A DNA stretch of 64,000 nucleotides from NCBI GenBank assembly GCA_017165825.1, contig CM029369.1, forward strand, positions 5,066,433 through 5,130,432, in the 5' to 3' direction. Below the pieces are notes generated by a model. That model was given only the letters and a program-made list of their open reading frames with translations. It was not told the DNA's origin and did no database searches. This document shows positions 47,927 to 60,597 of the stretch, piece by piece; positions within the stretch are counted from its first letter, which is position 1; each line of letters begins with the position of its first letter. The translations under genes were made by a program, and so were the position numbers. The stretch comes from Hepsetus odoe (lineage: Eukaryota; Chordata; Actinopteri; Characiformes; Hepsetidae).

Positions 47927-48498
47927 TATTAGCCCTTTATAATCTGAGTTGAGTAATCTGATGAAGAATGATTTCACTGGAGGAAACGGACACTTAAAGG
48001 AAACACATCAGTAACACATGTCAAATTCATACGGAAAGGTTTGAGAGTCATAAAAGAAAACATGCCATTTCAAAACGATGCACAACAGTAAAGCCCATAA
48101 TATCATGCACTGTAATACAAGAAGTGATATCACCATGGTAACTAACATTGTCCTCGTTTACTTAAATTCTACAAAGGAAATTATAAAAAACAAAACAAAA
48201 AAAACATGTAACACAGATCAGGGGTTTACAAGGTTAGCAGGGCATCTGTTTACCAAGAGGAACTCTCGCTGTTTGACTGGTTGAGAGGAAGAGCTGCTGT
48301 TTCACCTCCGCAGCCACCGATTATGGAGGACACCACTGTCATTGACTTCATTGCTCTTTCCACCTGACCGACCTTCCCATTGCTTTTTGCAGAGCTACCC
48401 CTGCACTGAAAGATTAATAACGCCGTGCAGATGACACTGATCTGCCGAGCTGACATCGCTCAGCTGAGGACTGATACACCCAGCTCTCCTCCTGCCTC

Positions 48499-48898
48499 CA
48501 CACACACACACACACACACACACACCCAAATCTCAAACAGTGAAATATTGAGTATGACACATGCGTAATTGCATGGGAGGTAATCAATTAGACACACAAT
48601 TGGAAGTGACCTGGGGTCTGGAAGCTGCCGAGTGGAAGATGGAAATGAGTGTTGTACAGGAATAAACTAAAGTCATTTTCTCTTTCGTGGGGGGGGGGGG
48701 GGGGGGCATGGTGGGAATGAGTGAGTGTGGTAGTGAAAGAGTGAAAGAGAGACAAAAACTATCGAGAGAGAGAGAGAGAGAGAGAGCATCAGAATGAATA
48801 AGAGAAGCAACAAAAAGCAAAGAACAAGTGTGAAAGGGAGAGATACAGAGAGAAAGTAGTAAGTACTCATTAGGCGCGCGCGTGTGTGTGTGTGTGTT
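48499..48898. repeat. CA, G17, GA and GT tracts
   Basis: CA at 48499-48525, an uninterrupted G run at 48690-48706, GA at 48763-48786 and GT at 48880-48898. Confidence 0.94.
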
Positions 48899-49074
48899 AA
48901 AGGCTCGTTCTCGTCTCTTTTTATCTCCTCTTTGTCTCTCGTCCTCCTGTGTGTCGTTCTTCCAGAACAGCTTCACGACACACTGCACACGACTCTGCGA
49001 GGTTAATGCGCCATCACTGAGATTTTCTCCTTGAACGGGCAAGAGCTCTGAAGATCATAATGTGCTGTTAAAAT

Positions 49075-49078
<4 letters not shown>

Positions 49079-49126
<48 letters not shown>

Positions 49127-49225
49127 ACTTAGGTATATGCAGATGTGCACAACAAAAACAGCCTGCAGCCATGAGCCAATACATCTCTAAATAAAAGGTA
49201 AAGTCTAAGAATCTGAAAAGCACAA

Positions 49226-49281
<56 letters not shown>

Positions 49282-49290
49282 AGTGTGTGT
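49079..49290. repeat. Two long GT tracts
   Basis: GT at 49079-49124 and 49229-49280, followed by further GT. Confidence 0.95.
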
Positions 49291-51177
49291 GTTTTCAGGA
49301 ACTGGCCAAAGGCCTAAAAAAAGCCTAGGGCTTCACTGAAGATGCACAAAAATGTAAAAGTGAGAACGGTCAGAGCAAAATTCAGTTCCACAATAATTGA
49401 TTATATTCACATGAATATTCCAATATTCATCAACCACTCTCAGTCTCCTTTGGCAGTAAGATGTGGGGTGTGTTACCATGGAATCAGTGATATTTGTTTT
49501 TATGTGGTGAAAGAACAGAAACGCTGTTCACTCTAAAGACACTTAATATGTACCAATGGGCATATGCATATACTATAGCCTATTTATATCGCAATTATTT
49601 ATATTATTGACATTAATTAGGCATTAATGAACCACCGCTTTGTGCTAAAAGATTGCAAAACCTGATCACAGTGATCCATTAAACCAGACCTAGTCCTGGA
49701 GCTTCCCTGCTCTGCATATACAACTGCTTTTATTACTCCAACACAGCTTCTGCAAGCTTAGGCTTCGTTCTCCAAAAAGCAGTGGCCTATTTCTCTAAAA
49801 AACCAAACAGATTAAACTGATTTTTGTTCAGTATACTTGGCTAAATTCAATCATCTAGAGCTTATTGCAGAGTGGTGGAGCTACAGCCGGTGATGAGCTC
49901 CTCCCCTAGTCATAGACAGCTGCAGCTTGATCTGTAAAGAGACTCAAGCAGCATAAAGGCAGAATCTCTCTGGGAGTAAAGGAGGATGCGGGCCTCAAAA
50001 ACACACTTCAAATGGCAGAAAGGCCATCAATGTCTTCCTTAAGGTGGCATTTTTGGAAGACATTTAGGATGCTGTCTTTTCATCGTCCACTGTATTTGGG
50101 AAAAGAATCACTGGGTTTGGTCCACATTCATTTCGGCAGATATGAACTTTGGTAGGTTTTATGACTCTCAAGTCACACTTTATCAAGAACCACTTCCTCA
50201 AGACTGCATCACCTTAAAGGACACCTGGATTTGAGCAGGTCTACTCTTTTTTAAGTTACATGAGCTCTAGAAAGAAAGAAAATCCGATCGATAGGATCTT
50301 CTGAGTCGAGGCAAGATAGAAATAGAAGACTCTACAATAATTACAAGAAAAAATAAAAAAATAAATCAGTATGAGACACACAGTCTTGACTCTGATACTC
50401 TTGACTGAGTGTCCCGTCAGCAGATTAATCACCCCACCGACAGAAAGAAAGACAGATAAAGGGACAATAGCACACACTTCAGCTGAAGCAAACTGAAAAC
50501 TGATAAAAGGATAAAAGAGAATGTGTTAAACTGACACGCTCGTCATTATGCTTTTTTATTGAAGTTGTTATTATTTTGCAAAGCCAGCAGGCAGTAATTA
50601 CCAGATGAATGGGGAAAAAAAGAATAAAAAAAAAAAAAAAACAGAATAAAAGGAAAGTGTGATCAGGGAAAATGGATGCCTGCACAAGAGTCTGTCCATA
50701 TTCTTCAGTAATCGACATGCAGGTGGTTTAGAAATGTCAGGTAGAGGCGGGTTTTAACCCCTGACTGAGCACAGAAGAAGGATAACTGTAATACTGACTT
50801 TTCAGAAAGAGAGAAAGAGAGGGAGAGAGAACAACCGAGAGAGAAACAGACAGAGAGAAGGGGGTGGCGGTGGAGAAAGAGAGACAGAGAGAGAAGAAAC
50901 AGTGAGAGAAAGAAAGACCTAGACGTGCACTGCACAGAAGATCTAGACTCTGCCTCTCTCTCTCTCCTCCACTGCATGCTGACCACTCTCGTCCGTTCTG
51001 TTCTCTTTCATGCTGCTGTCACATTATCTTGTCGTTCTGCTCTCAGTGGAGATCGCGAGGGGTGTAAAGTGATCGATTGGAGTGTAAGTGATGGTTAAGA
51101 AGATAAAGGCTCTTCAGTACAACTGCTGCTCTGTTGGAGCTGTGGCCCAGACCTTCAGCTCTGACCCCTTCACACAC

Positions 51178-51292
51178 ACGCGCACACACACACACACACA
51201 CACATACACACACACTGTGCCTCCTACATACAGCCTGTCAGAAAATCAATAGAGCAATATCAGAATATTGCAGGTTGAATTCATCCTGAGTG

Positions 51293-51337
<45 letters not shown>
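51178..51337. repeat. (CA)n and (GT)n inverted pair
   Basis: CA at 51178-51214 and GT at 51295-51337. Confidence 0.94.
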
Positions 51338-51570
51338 TGTGATTGGGCTGCATTTCACCTCCTTACTGCTTATGCTTTAGGATTTCAGAGTTGATTGTTA
51401 ATTTCATTTCAAACTTTTTTTGACCACTGTGACTCAAGCTGGGATTCTGACTGGTATGAACTTCAGACTAAAAGCACCCCAGCTTTCAGAATCGGATCTC
51501 TGGCTCCACATTTAATGTACACCTCACCTTCCATACCTTTTCAAACAGAAACGAGTTGTTTATCAATCTA

Positions 51571-51784
51571 GCAGTGGTGGTTTAGACTTTAGGGACTAGG
51601 CCCCTGGATCACAAGGTCATGGGTTTGAATCCTGGACCAGTAGGTTGCCCTGAGGTACCCTTCAGCAAGGTACCATCCCCATCGCTGCTCCATGGGTGCT
51701 GGATATGGCTGCCTCCTGCTGCACATGTGTGGGGGTTAAATGCAGATGGATTCCATTGTGGTTCACTGCGTTGTGCTTTCATAC
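51571..51784 (+). mobile_element. SINE, plus strand, tail truncated
   Basis: GCAGTGGTGGTTTAGACTTT head, GGTTTGAATCCTGGACC B box, AGCAAGGTACCATCCCCATC core. A different dispersed repeat (51785-51950) replaces the tail. Confidence 0.87.
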
Positions 51785-52209
51785 ATGATGCTGGAGTGCT
51801 CTGTCCTTTTAGTGTGGGGTTTGCATGTTGTCTCATGTCCCATGTTTCCTCCAGGAGATGTGGTTTCCTCACACAGTCCAAAGAAATGCACATCAAGAGG
51901 AATTGGAGATACTAAAGGAGATGCTAAATTGTTCTCAAGTTGAGCCACTACCAGACAGATGGAGCCAGAGATGCAAAGATTTGTCTGATCGGACAGATTT
52001 TAGCCATATTACCTGAATTTTTGCTCTCTTACTCTTTTTAATGGGAACTTTTTCATGATGGTTTTTAAGCCAGGTTAAATAATACTCAAAGCTCTCACTA
52101 TCTCACTCGTTTTCTGAGCCGGGTCACGGGGGGCCCTGGAGTCTGTCCCAGCTCTCACAGGTTGAAAGGCAGGGAAACACCCCAGACAGCTCACCAGTTC
52201 TTTGCAGCG

Positions 52210-52245
52210 CAGACACACACACACACACACACCCACACCCACACA
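52210..52245. repeat. (CA)n microsatellite
   Basis: CA run with ACCC interruptions. Confidence 0.93.
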
Positions 52246-52249
52246 CTAA

Positions 52250-52438
52250 AATTTGGGTTTGAATCTCTAACCATTAGGTTGCCCTTGGGTAACACTGTGG
52301 GAGGTACTGTCCCCATCGCTGCTCCCCTGGCACTGGATCACAGCATCACTGCTGCACGGTGTGTTGGGGTTAAATACAGAGAAGCGCTTTGTTCGCGCGG
52401 TGCTGTGTGTTCACAATGACAGTGGCTTTTACATTCAT
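52250..52438 (+). mobile_element. SINE, plus strand, head truncated
   Basis: GGGTTTGAATCTCTAACC B-box remnant, GGTACTGTCCCCATCGCTGC core, GGGTTAAATACAGAGAAGCG. The tail is diverged. Confidence 0.8.
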
Positions 52439-52931
52439 TACTTGGGAATACAATTATTATAATTATTATAAAATCAAGTTAGTTGCAGAAAAACTATTTT
52501 AAAAAGTATCTAAAATGTCAGTCCTGGGTTTGCCACTGGGTTTGGTTACTCAGTAGGTCATGATGCAGCTGTAAATAAAGCTGAAGGAGATGAAGATGTG
52601 TCCAGGATGAAAATCAGAGCCAGAGAAGAGCTTGGCCACATCCAGAGGAGGGACCGAGTAAAGTGGAACAATACGCAGCGCTTCAATTATTCACTGAGCG
52701 CCGGCTCTGTTTCTTCTGCTTGACAAAACTCTCTGCTCTTCTCTCTGGAGAAGCTCTTAGATAATACAGAGTCTGTGCTCTAATTCAGAGCCTCCTCTGC
52801 TGCCCTGCCAACATCTGTAATCAGCGCAGGAAAAAGAAAATGACGTAAATCCACGTCGAGCACAAAGTAGCATCATCAAAGAGATACAGGTCAGTCAGAC
52901 CAGAAACCCTGCCCTGCTGGAACTACAACAA

Positions 52932-52935
52932 CACA

Positions 52936-52968
<33 letters not shown>

Positions 52969-52992
52969 TCTCTCTCTCTCCCTCCCTCCCTC
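52932..52992. repeat. CT-rich tract
   Basis: (CT)n followed by CCCT units. Confidence 0.94.
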
Positions 52993-53710
52993 CCCCCGCT
53001 GTAGTAATAATAAAAACTGCTGTTGCTCATCCCTTCTTCTCTTAAGGAAAAGCCTAATAAGTGACTGGAGCAGCTGCTGCCATTTTAGCTGCAGCCCACG
53101 GGGGAGGTGAGGAGTGGGGCGCGGCATGTGCTTGACCATTTGAGCAGCCAATCAGCAGGCAGGGAACAGCGTGTGGAGCGCTTGAGCGTGGGTAATGCCA
53201 GGGCTGGGCACTTACACTAACATTTCAGTCTGAGAGGAGAAAGCGTGGGAGGCCCCGTAATAACAATGATCAGGAGGAGCAGATAAAGCAGAGGAGGACG
53301 TCTGGGACCCTCTAACATTTCCACTCCGTTCCTCACCGTCCAGCAGAGAATCAGGACCTGGAGAGATGAAGCTTCCTCTGCCGTCTCTGAACGCATTATT
53401 CTAGCACTTAAAATAACACACTTGCACATCCGGTCAGGTTTTCACTCGTCCCTAAAAACCAGAGTTGAACATTAAGCAGCTGCTGATGCTGTTCTGTTCA
53501 TGTTTGATCTGCATAAACACTGGGACAGTTCAGGACAAACACCTTATGTTCTTAATTTTTTAAATAAAATATATCAATATCACAATATAACAGTTATATT
53601 TTTATTTCTTTCTCAGATCACTGCTATCTTCTGCTCCCATGGCTCTTTTTTTGTTCCTATGAATGACATGAAAACACGTCTTTTATGACTTTTTGTGACC
53701 CAAATGTGAT

Positions 53711-53958
53711 AAAGTGAAAGTGACTATTCTTGTCATTGCGAGGTCACAGCACAGTGAACCACAACGAACTTGGACCTCTGCATTTAACCCATGCAAACAC
53801 CGTGCAGCAGGGGGCAGCTATGAAAGAAGCACCCGGGGAGCAGTGATGGGGACGGTACCTTGCTTGAGGGTACCTCAGGGCAACCTACGAGAAAGGGGTT
53901 TGAACCCCCGCTCTTATGATCCTGTGGTTGACTCCCTAACCACTAGGCCACCGCTGCC
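53711..53958 (-). mobile_element. SINE, full length
   Basis: AAAGTGAAAGTGACTATTCT tail, CGAGGTCACAGCACAGTGAA, GGGGACGGTACCTTGCTTGA, GGGGTTTGAACCCCCG and CTAACCACTAGGCCACCG head. Confidence 0.92.
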
Positions 53959-55257
53959 TTCACAAGAATACCGAAGCGATGTCCAAATTTTGCTTCTTTA
54001 TCACTTCTTTGTAAGACATGATGATTATTATCACAAAAACTGATTCTAGATCAGTGCTCCTACTGTCTAAATAGGTTGCCTGCATCATTTAGTGCCACGT
54101 CTTAGCCAGGCCATTGTAAGTGCTAAACCCCATCCACACATCTGTTTGTTGACCATCTAAATGGGTATCCGCTACAAACAAGCAATTTTAGTAATACTAA
54201 TCAAAATCTTTCATTTCCATCCATTCTTTTTATTTGAAAAGCACAAATTCACCCTGGAATATGTCGATAGAAACCGACATGTACCTTGCAATATGTACTG
54301 TTTCTGTTTTATCTCTTTTAGTACTGAGATTCCTCAAAGCTGTTCATATAAAGGCTATTTCTGAAAAAATAGAGGTTTCTGAAAAGGTTCCATGTGTGAC
54401 GATGCAGAGAAGCAAGTTCCATTAAACACTAATGGACAGGAGACATGTGAGTGTGAAGACGCGTTTTTAGGTTCGAACCTTAATAACCTTTCCAATTTGA
54501 TGATGTACACAAGCTGGAAGCGGGTGAATACAATAAAACACCTAAATATCGAGCAAGAGAAACAGTGTTGTCTTCAATATGATTCATCATGAGGCTCAAA
54601 AAACAACAAAACCTTCTACCTTTGAAAACAAAGCCCAGGGACCGACCCGGGAAACACTTGTAGGTCAGCAGTTGCTTTGAAGGCAAATTTGATCTTCAGT
54701 CAAAACAGCGCCTTTCCCCACACAGGCCCTTCTATGATTATTGACCTGCGTCTCTTGTCATGAACGTGATGGACTATTAGAACTGCCTTGACATTTCGTT
54801 CTGATCTCCCTGACAAAGCAGGGGAGAATTAGCAGAATAAACAGTCTGAAGTGCGAGAGCAGGGCGATATAACATCCCAATCAGCAGTTCGCTTTATAGA
54901 AAGTTCACTCAGGCAAACCCCAGCAGAGAGCTGGGAACAAAACTGCTGGCACTTCTCTCTTCTTCTCTCCTAATAGTTCAATTCAAACTGTGGGTGTTTC
55001 CTAATGAAGAGAGTGGCACTGTGGGAGATTTGCTGATTGGCTGTTTTGCTGAGGATTCAACTCTCGGCACAGTTTCCTTTCTAATGTGTTCCCATCATCA
55101 ATTTCTCCCACATTGCTTGCTCTACACTTATTTTTTCCCTTTTTCTAACTTTATCCTGAGCTCTTACACGCCGTCCTGCACTCTCAGGTCCAACAAAACG
55201 GGACAACTAGTGGATCCTGAGACCAACCTACAATAATAATAATAATAATGAAAGTGA

Positions 55258-55503
55258 AAAAAGTGAAAGTGCATTGCGAGGTCAGGGCACAGCACACATG
55301 AACCACGAAATTGGACCTCTGCATTTAACCCATGCACACTCAAACCCGTGCAGCAGTGGGCAGCTATTGAAAGCGCCCGGGGAGCAGTGATGGGGACGGT
55401 ACCTTGCTCAAGGGTACCTCAGGGCAACCTATTGGGAAGGGGTTTGAACCCCCGATCCTCCGATCATGCGGCTAACGCCCTAACCGCTAGGCCACCGCTG
55501 CCC
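55258..55503 (-). mobile_element. SINE, full length, next to AAT repeat
   Basis: AAAAGTGAAAGTGCATTGCG tail, GGCAGCTATTGAAAGCGCCC core, GGTACCTTGCTCAAGGGTAC, GGGGTTTGAACCCCCGAT and CTAACCGCTAGGCCACCG head. Confidence 0.92.
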
Positions 55504-56119
55504 AAAAATAAGGAACGCTTCACGATTTTGCGTGTCATTTATAATAATAATGTTGTTGTTGTTGTTGCTGATCCTGACTAATCTGAATAATCCTGGGCCA
55601 CGTCTCGAAACGGGAATAGTTTCAGCAGGTACATCCACAGTAAAGTCATTTTACAAAAGCTGTATTGTTGTCTATTAATGCAGGTTAAGGTTTAACAGGA
55701 AGTGGTGATAAACCCCTGCATTCATGTGATGTTTAACATGAAAGGAAGTTAAATATGATATGAATATGATTATGAACAGTAAGCGTCCAAAACATCGGCC
55801 ATCATGTTTCCGGTACTGTTTGGTGTAATAATTGCGAAATACTTCGCAGAGCCATTTCTCTACTGCAAAGTGATCATTTACTTCGTGAAAGGCTCCCCGA
55901 GTGCTTGTTGAGCCATTTTTTTTTTTTTCCTTTGCTGCCCTTAAACCCACGTCTGGTCTCCAGCTTGATCAGACCTGCTGCTGTATTTCTGTTCATTTCA
56001 GGACTGAAAAATGGCACACAGTCAAGGTTACTCACAGCTAGTGTATAATTCAAGGCTTTGAATCTGAGTGTGTTTACACTGTGGCCCTTCAATGACTGGA
56101 TGGACACCGGGTCACTTAC

Positions 56120-56266
56120 ACATACACACGAACACACACACACACACACATCTTGTTCGGCTGAATGAACTTGTTTGCAAGGCTTTATTACTGTCTGCTC
56201 TCTGCCATCACAGGATCAGGCACACTTGCACGGCAATCAAAAAAAAAAAAAAAAAAAAAAAAAAAA
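56120..56266. repeat. (CA)n and A27 run
   Basis: CA at 56128-56150 and poly(A) at 56239-56265. Confidence 0.93.
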
Positions 56267-56390
56267 GCCACTATGTCTAGATTAAGGCCAGCAGGGTCAT
56301 CTTAACTTCACTCCTCAGGTCTAGAGCCACACTTTATCTCATTGAGTTTAAAGTCTGCTCGTCTGCACAAACCATGCACGTTCACAGTGC

Positions 56391-56595
56391 AAAGTGAAAG
56401 CGAAAGTGACTACTCGTTATTGTGAACCACGGCACAGCACACAGTGCAGCATTACCAAATGCAACCTCTGCTTTTCAACCACACATTGTGCAGAAGTGGA
56501 CAGCAATATCCAGTGCCCAGGGAGCAATGATGGGGACAGTACCTTGCTCAAGGCTACCTCAGGGCAACCTACTAATCTGTGATTCAAACCCACTT
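56391..56595 (-). mobile_element. SINE, head truncated
   Basis: AAAGTGAAAGCGAAAGTGAC tail, GGGGACAGTACCTTGCTCAA core and GTGATTCAAACCCAC B-box complement. Confidence 0.87.
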
Positions 56596-57079
56596 CTGGC
56601 AAATTATGTATAGGTGTCACAAAAAGATCATTCTTAAAATGTTCAGCTTGTTTTAGGTTTAACAAACTAAATTTCCAGGCTTACTAAATCAGCCAGTTAG
56701 CTGAAAAATACAGACTACTTTATTCCAGGGCAGAGCAAGAGTGGCTGATATTACCCCAAGGAAGCTGCTTTCTTCACTTTTAAACATCCTCTATAGTCTT
56801 GAACATGAGCTCAATCTGCTACATATCCACCCAAACAATGCCATTACTGACCATTTATTAAAAAAAAAACAAAAGGAAGCAAAAGAATCTTTTATATTTC
56901 CTGTTTTTTTCAGCTAAAAAGAACTTGCCTATTTTAGGCGTTTTCCGTGTTATCCCTACATGCCAGTATGCTCTTTCAAATCCTCCGAAACTGGTCAGCT
57001 GGCAGCTCCTGAGACCAGATTTACCTTTAGGGCAGAGCGAGTCTTGTATTAATGCCAGGTAAGCTGCTTAATTAGAAAC

Positions 57080-57235
57080 GTGGAGCATTTAAAGCATTTA
57101 GCAGACACTCTCATCCAGACTAACTTCCATTTCCTAACTGCAGGGACCATCTCCCTGGAGCAGCCTGTGGTTAAGGGTCTTGCTGAGGAATAATGCTGAT
57201 GCTGGAGGTGGGATGTGAATCTGCAGCCACTCTGC
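57080..57235 (-). mobile_element. Second SINE family (V-SINE-like) fragment
   Basis: GCATTTAGCAGACACTCTCA, TCCAGACTAACTTCCATTTC, GGTTAAGGGTCTTGCTGAGG and GGATGTGAATCTGCAGCC. This is the common fish 'gcatttagcagacgctcttatcc' type, distinct from the main SINE. Confidence 0.65.
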
Positions 57236-57424
57236 ATTTCCCATGAGACTTTCCCAGGGACGTAAAGACTGAACAATGATCCTGTTTGTTTGGTCATAGT
57301 TGCTTTAAAATTAAATGAATTAAATTGTTTGGCCAAGCAATAGCAGCCACCCCACAGTTAAAAGGGGCTTCCAGTTATTGAAGGGAACACGTTAACTCCA
57401 ACCCCTACTTAAACACTTATAATG

Positions 57425-57638
57425 TGGGGCAGTGGCCCAGTGGTGAGAGACCCGCCCCCAGGATTGGAAGGTTGTGGGTTCGAATCCCAGACCAGCAGGT
57501 TGCACTGCACAGCGTGTAATGAAAGGATGCTATGGATAGTGGACAATGTGAGGAAACGGAATCCATAGTGAACATACAGCATAGTGAAGAAAGGTACTAC
57601 ATGGTGTGAGTTAAATACAAATAGTCACTTTCACTTTT
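57425..57638 (+). mobile_element. SINE with unrelated middle
   Basis: GGGGCAGTGGCCCAGTGGTG head and GGGTTCGAATCCCAGACC B box are well kept, as is the AGTCACTTTCACTTTT tail. The core between 57510 and 57600 is replaced by a direct-repeat-rich sequence. Confidence 0.85.
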
Positions 57639-57716
57639 ACAGAAAAACAACACCACACATATTTTAAGTCCTAAATGAGCCAATCAGAGAGTGCGTTGGG
57701 GCATGCAGATCCTATT

Positions 57717-57969
57717 AAAAGTGAAAGTGACAACCCTTGTCATTGCGAGGTCACGGCACAGCACACATGAACCACAATGAAATTGGACCTCTGCATTTAA
57801 CCCATACACACACGTGCAGCAGTGGGCAGCTATTGAAAGCGCCCGGGGAGCAGTGATGGGGACGGTACCTTGCTCAAGGGTACCTCAGGGCAATCCACTG
57901 GGGTGGGAATCGAACCCACAATCTTCTGATGCAGGGCCAACTCCCTAACCACTAGGCCACCGCTGCCCC
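57717..57969 (-). mobile_element. SINE, full length
   Basis: AAAAGTGAAAGTGACAACCC tail, GCAGCTATTGAAAGCGCCCG core, GGTACCTTGCTCAAGGGTAC, GGAATCGAACCCACAATC and CTAACCACTAGGCCACCG head. With 53711 and 55258 it is among the best preserved copies. Confidence 0.93.
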
Positions 57970-58608
57970 ATGCAAATGCCAAATGCCTGTAAATGCCTGC
58001 TTTCCCACCGTTCCCCGCTTCTGCATGGCATCAGGAACCTGCACTTTCTAAAAGCAGACGAGGCCTCGCCTTTCGCAGAGGCTGTTCGCGCACGGCCGGC
58101 AGTCTGACCTTGCCTTGTCACTCTAAACAAGCTGCTGCCATTTCCCTCCAAACAAGGCCCTGGATTTTATAGCTCTTATTCCAGCTGCAATTATTCAGCC
58201 GTGCCACGCAGGGCGCCTTTCAGCCGTCTGCAATCACACAACCCTAACTTTGGGGGGGGGGTGGGGATCAATCACATATCAAATACATATTCATGCATTC
58301 TCACTCAAAGACTTGTTTGCTGCTCAAGTCTTAAACCATCCACCAACGAGCCAGTTCTTCTAGACAGTGGTTGTTTGAGAGGAAAGGATTTCATCTCCTC
58401 TGGAAACAGTAGTTAAGGGGATTTTCTGCCTCTAGAGACAGTGAACCCTGCATCAATAGCTGGTGTACAAACTCACTAATACAAACATTACACTAATAAA
58501 AAGTCATTATTCATTACTATTATTCATCACATATTCATTTAACCAGTGTTGACTATTCTCCTCTGGTGTATAGCTCTAGTAGTCATACCAATTATTTCAC
58601 ACACAACT

Positions 58609-58663
58609 AGAAGAAGAAGAAGAAGAAGAAGAAGAAACAATTGTTTTTGTTTGTAGTATGTAT

Positions 58664-58704
<41 letters not shown>

Positions 58705-58705
58705 A
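58609..58705. repeat. (GAA)n and (ATT)n tracts
   Basis: GAA at 58611-58635 and ATT at 58667-58702. Confidence 0.94.
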
Positions 58706-58982
58706 AGAATAATAATAGAAAACTGTCCATTTATTTAAATGCAAATTAACATGCTTTATATTTTGCAGCAAGCAATGGGGAAAATAAACAGATAATGTAT
58801 TCAAATAATTATTTAAATATAAAATGTATTACAGAAAGCTCTCAAATAATATTATATATCTAGTATCTATTATAAATACATATACAAAAGTGCGCTTGTT
58901 TGCTTCTTTGAGACCTACTGGTAATCAGAGCTGAATCACAATAAATGGAATCTCAGCAGCCCAGTAACTGTCAACTAGAAGT

Positions 58983-59112
58983 TGACCAGTAGGGATTAGG
59001 CACCGTGATCAGAAGGTTGTGGGTTCAAATCCTGGACCAGTTGCCCTGAGGTAAAGTGGGTAAGGTGCCGTCCCCATCAATGATTGCCGGAAACTGGCTG
59101 CCCACTGCACTT
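58983..59112 (+). mobile_element. SINE, head and part of core
   Basis: GGTTGTGGGTTCAAATCCTG B box and TAAGGTGCCGTCCCCATCA core. It is followed at 59145-59190 by an L2-like tail (GTCGCTCTGGATAAGAGCAT). Confidence 0.82.
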
Positions 59113-59144
59113 AAGTGTTGATGCTAGAAAAAGGTGCTGTAATT

Positions 59145-59190
59145 TGAAGTCGCTCTGGATAAGAGCATCTGCTAAATGCTGCAAATGTAA
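59145..59190 (+). repeat. L2/SINE-type 3' tail
   Basis: GTCGCTCTGGATAAGAGCAT followed by CTGCTAAATGCTGCAAATG. This 3' end is shared by fish L2-like LINEs and partner SINEs; similar sequence occurs at 35388-35430. Confidence 0.7.
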
Positions 59191-59242
59191 AAACATTTTG
59201 GTGTGTGTTCACAATGACAAATGATCAAAATGAATAATAAAT

Positions 59243-59244
<2 letters not shown>

Positions 59245-59273
<29 letters not shown>

Positions 59274-59341
59274 TCAAATAATTTGTTAACAATTAAAATA
59301 TCTGTAGATGATCTATAGGGGATATTAATAAAAATATTACC

Positions 59342-59377
<36 letters not shown>

Positions 59378-59378
59378 T
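59245..59378. repeat. (AAT)n and (ATT)n inverted pair
   Basis: AAT at 59245-59273 and ATT at 59343-59378. Confidence 0.94.
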
Positions 59379-59409
59379 GTTATTCTCTAACAGTTAGAAA
59401 CATTCATAA

Positions 59410-59796
59410 TCAGACATGGTCAACAGCTCCTCGTTTCACCTTGAGAATACTCTTATCAATAACATCCAGGCATAAATCATACTTGCACCCATTAAACTGT
59501 ACTTTGCAAGTCATGGGAATCCAGACAGCATCCTTAGCAGGGACAGAAAAACAGAAAATGCAGAAAATTCCTGAATAATGTATCAAAATATGCAAACCTT
59601 TTGCCAGCCTGACCATGCTGAAACACTTTTGCCCGTAAGCAGCCTTGCACCCATTTATGGTCGAGTGTTTTGGCACCTCGCCTTTATAATTATATTTATA
59701 ATCCACTCTTCTGATCAATTCCCTGATCGCCTGGTCACATGTGAGCCTTCGCTTTAGCTTTCCAGGCATCTCAGCAGCTCTCAGAGGACGTGACAA
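59410..59796 (-). CDS. Unassigned 128-codon ORF in intron 3
   Basis: I do not recognise this ORF. It encodes 128 residues on the same strand as ERBB4, with a basic N-terminus (PGKLKRRLTCDQAIRELIRR), eight cysteines and two similar INGCK/FNGCK segments (VPKHSTINGCKAAYGQKC and VQFNGCKYDLC). No signal peptide is obvious; a hydrophobic stretch (IFCIFCF) lies mid-protein. That stretch overlaps a good pyrimidine tract ending in CTAAG, and a GTCAGG upstream could pair with it in phase, so an 80-nt intron with two exons is possible. It may be a fragment of a decayed gene or chance; no promoter or poly(A) signal was identified. Confidence 0.2.
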   Translation of the reverse strand: MSRPLRAAEMPGKLKRRLTCDQAIRELIRRVDYKYNYKGEVPKHSTINGCKAAYGQKCFSMVRLAKGLHILIHYSGIFCIFCFSVPAKDAVWIPMTCKVQFNGCKYDLCLDVIDKSILKVKRGAVDHV

Positions 59797-60394
59797 AAAT
59801 AAGTTACATAAAACTCTTTACTTCAGTCTTCCACGGATACCTGGAGGGGCTGAGCTGACAAGACATGCCAGGTCGCTGGAACAAAACCAGGAGAGGATTT
59901 TTACGGGACATACATTTTGCAGCTTTGCGAGCAGGTAAATTGCAGTGTCAGATTTTGGCTCTGGCAGACGTTCGAACTCGGTCTCCTCAGGATTCGTTAC
60001 CATTACGTTCCACAGTGCATGTGTGGAGGCACCACGGAGAGACCGAGGAAGGACCGAGTCAGGACGGGCTGCGATGAGCAGACAGAACGAAAAGTGTTCT
60101 GACCATGAACTCGGTTACAGAGGTCAAGAATCAAAAAAAGATTTATTGATATATTTCTTCCCTTCAGCGTTTATCTATTTTAAATTGTTTTTATTTTTAT
60201 TCTTATTTTATTTCTATTTTACTTTTATTCTTTTACACGACCTTCTCCTAAAGAGTGACTCAGTAGCCCTATCGCATGCCATCTTCCATCTGATCAGATG
60301 ACATTTCACTCATCGTTTAATCCAGTAGGTCAAATTAAAGAAAAGGAAAGAAACAAGTGTGGGAGAATTGTGTTTACTAGCTGGTAAACACTAT

Positions 60395-60482
60395 TTCCCG
60401 GCCTTTCACCTTGACCTGGGAGAGGCTCCAGCACTCCCGCAACGCTAATTTGGACAAGCGGCTATGAAAATGAGTGAGTGAG
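60395..60482 (+). repeat. ATGAGTGAGTG-tailed dispersed repeat end
   Basis: CTGGGAGAGGCTCCAGCACT, GACAAGCGGCTATGAAAATG, then (GAGT)n. It is the 3' end of the family at 34160. Confidence 0.55.
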
Positions 60483-60597
60483 TGGGTTCAACTAAGCAAA
60501 TAGGTAAGATATTTTCATTGGAAAAGTACTGCAGTGATTCATATGCGTGAGCTGCAACTATATTAACTTCTAAATGATGCAGTGAGCAGATTCTTGC

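Noticed and set aside
52560..52680. Further RTE-like LINE end
   Set aside because: Words such as CACATCCAGAGGAGGGACCG are suggestive, but the match is too short and degenerate to call.
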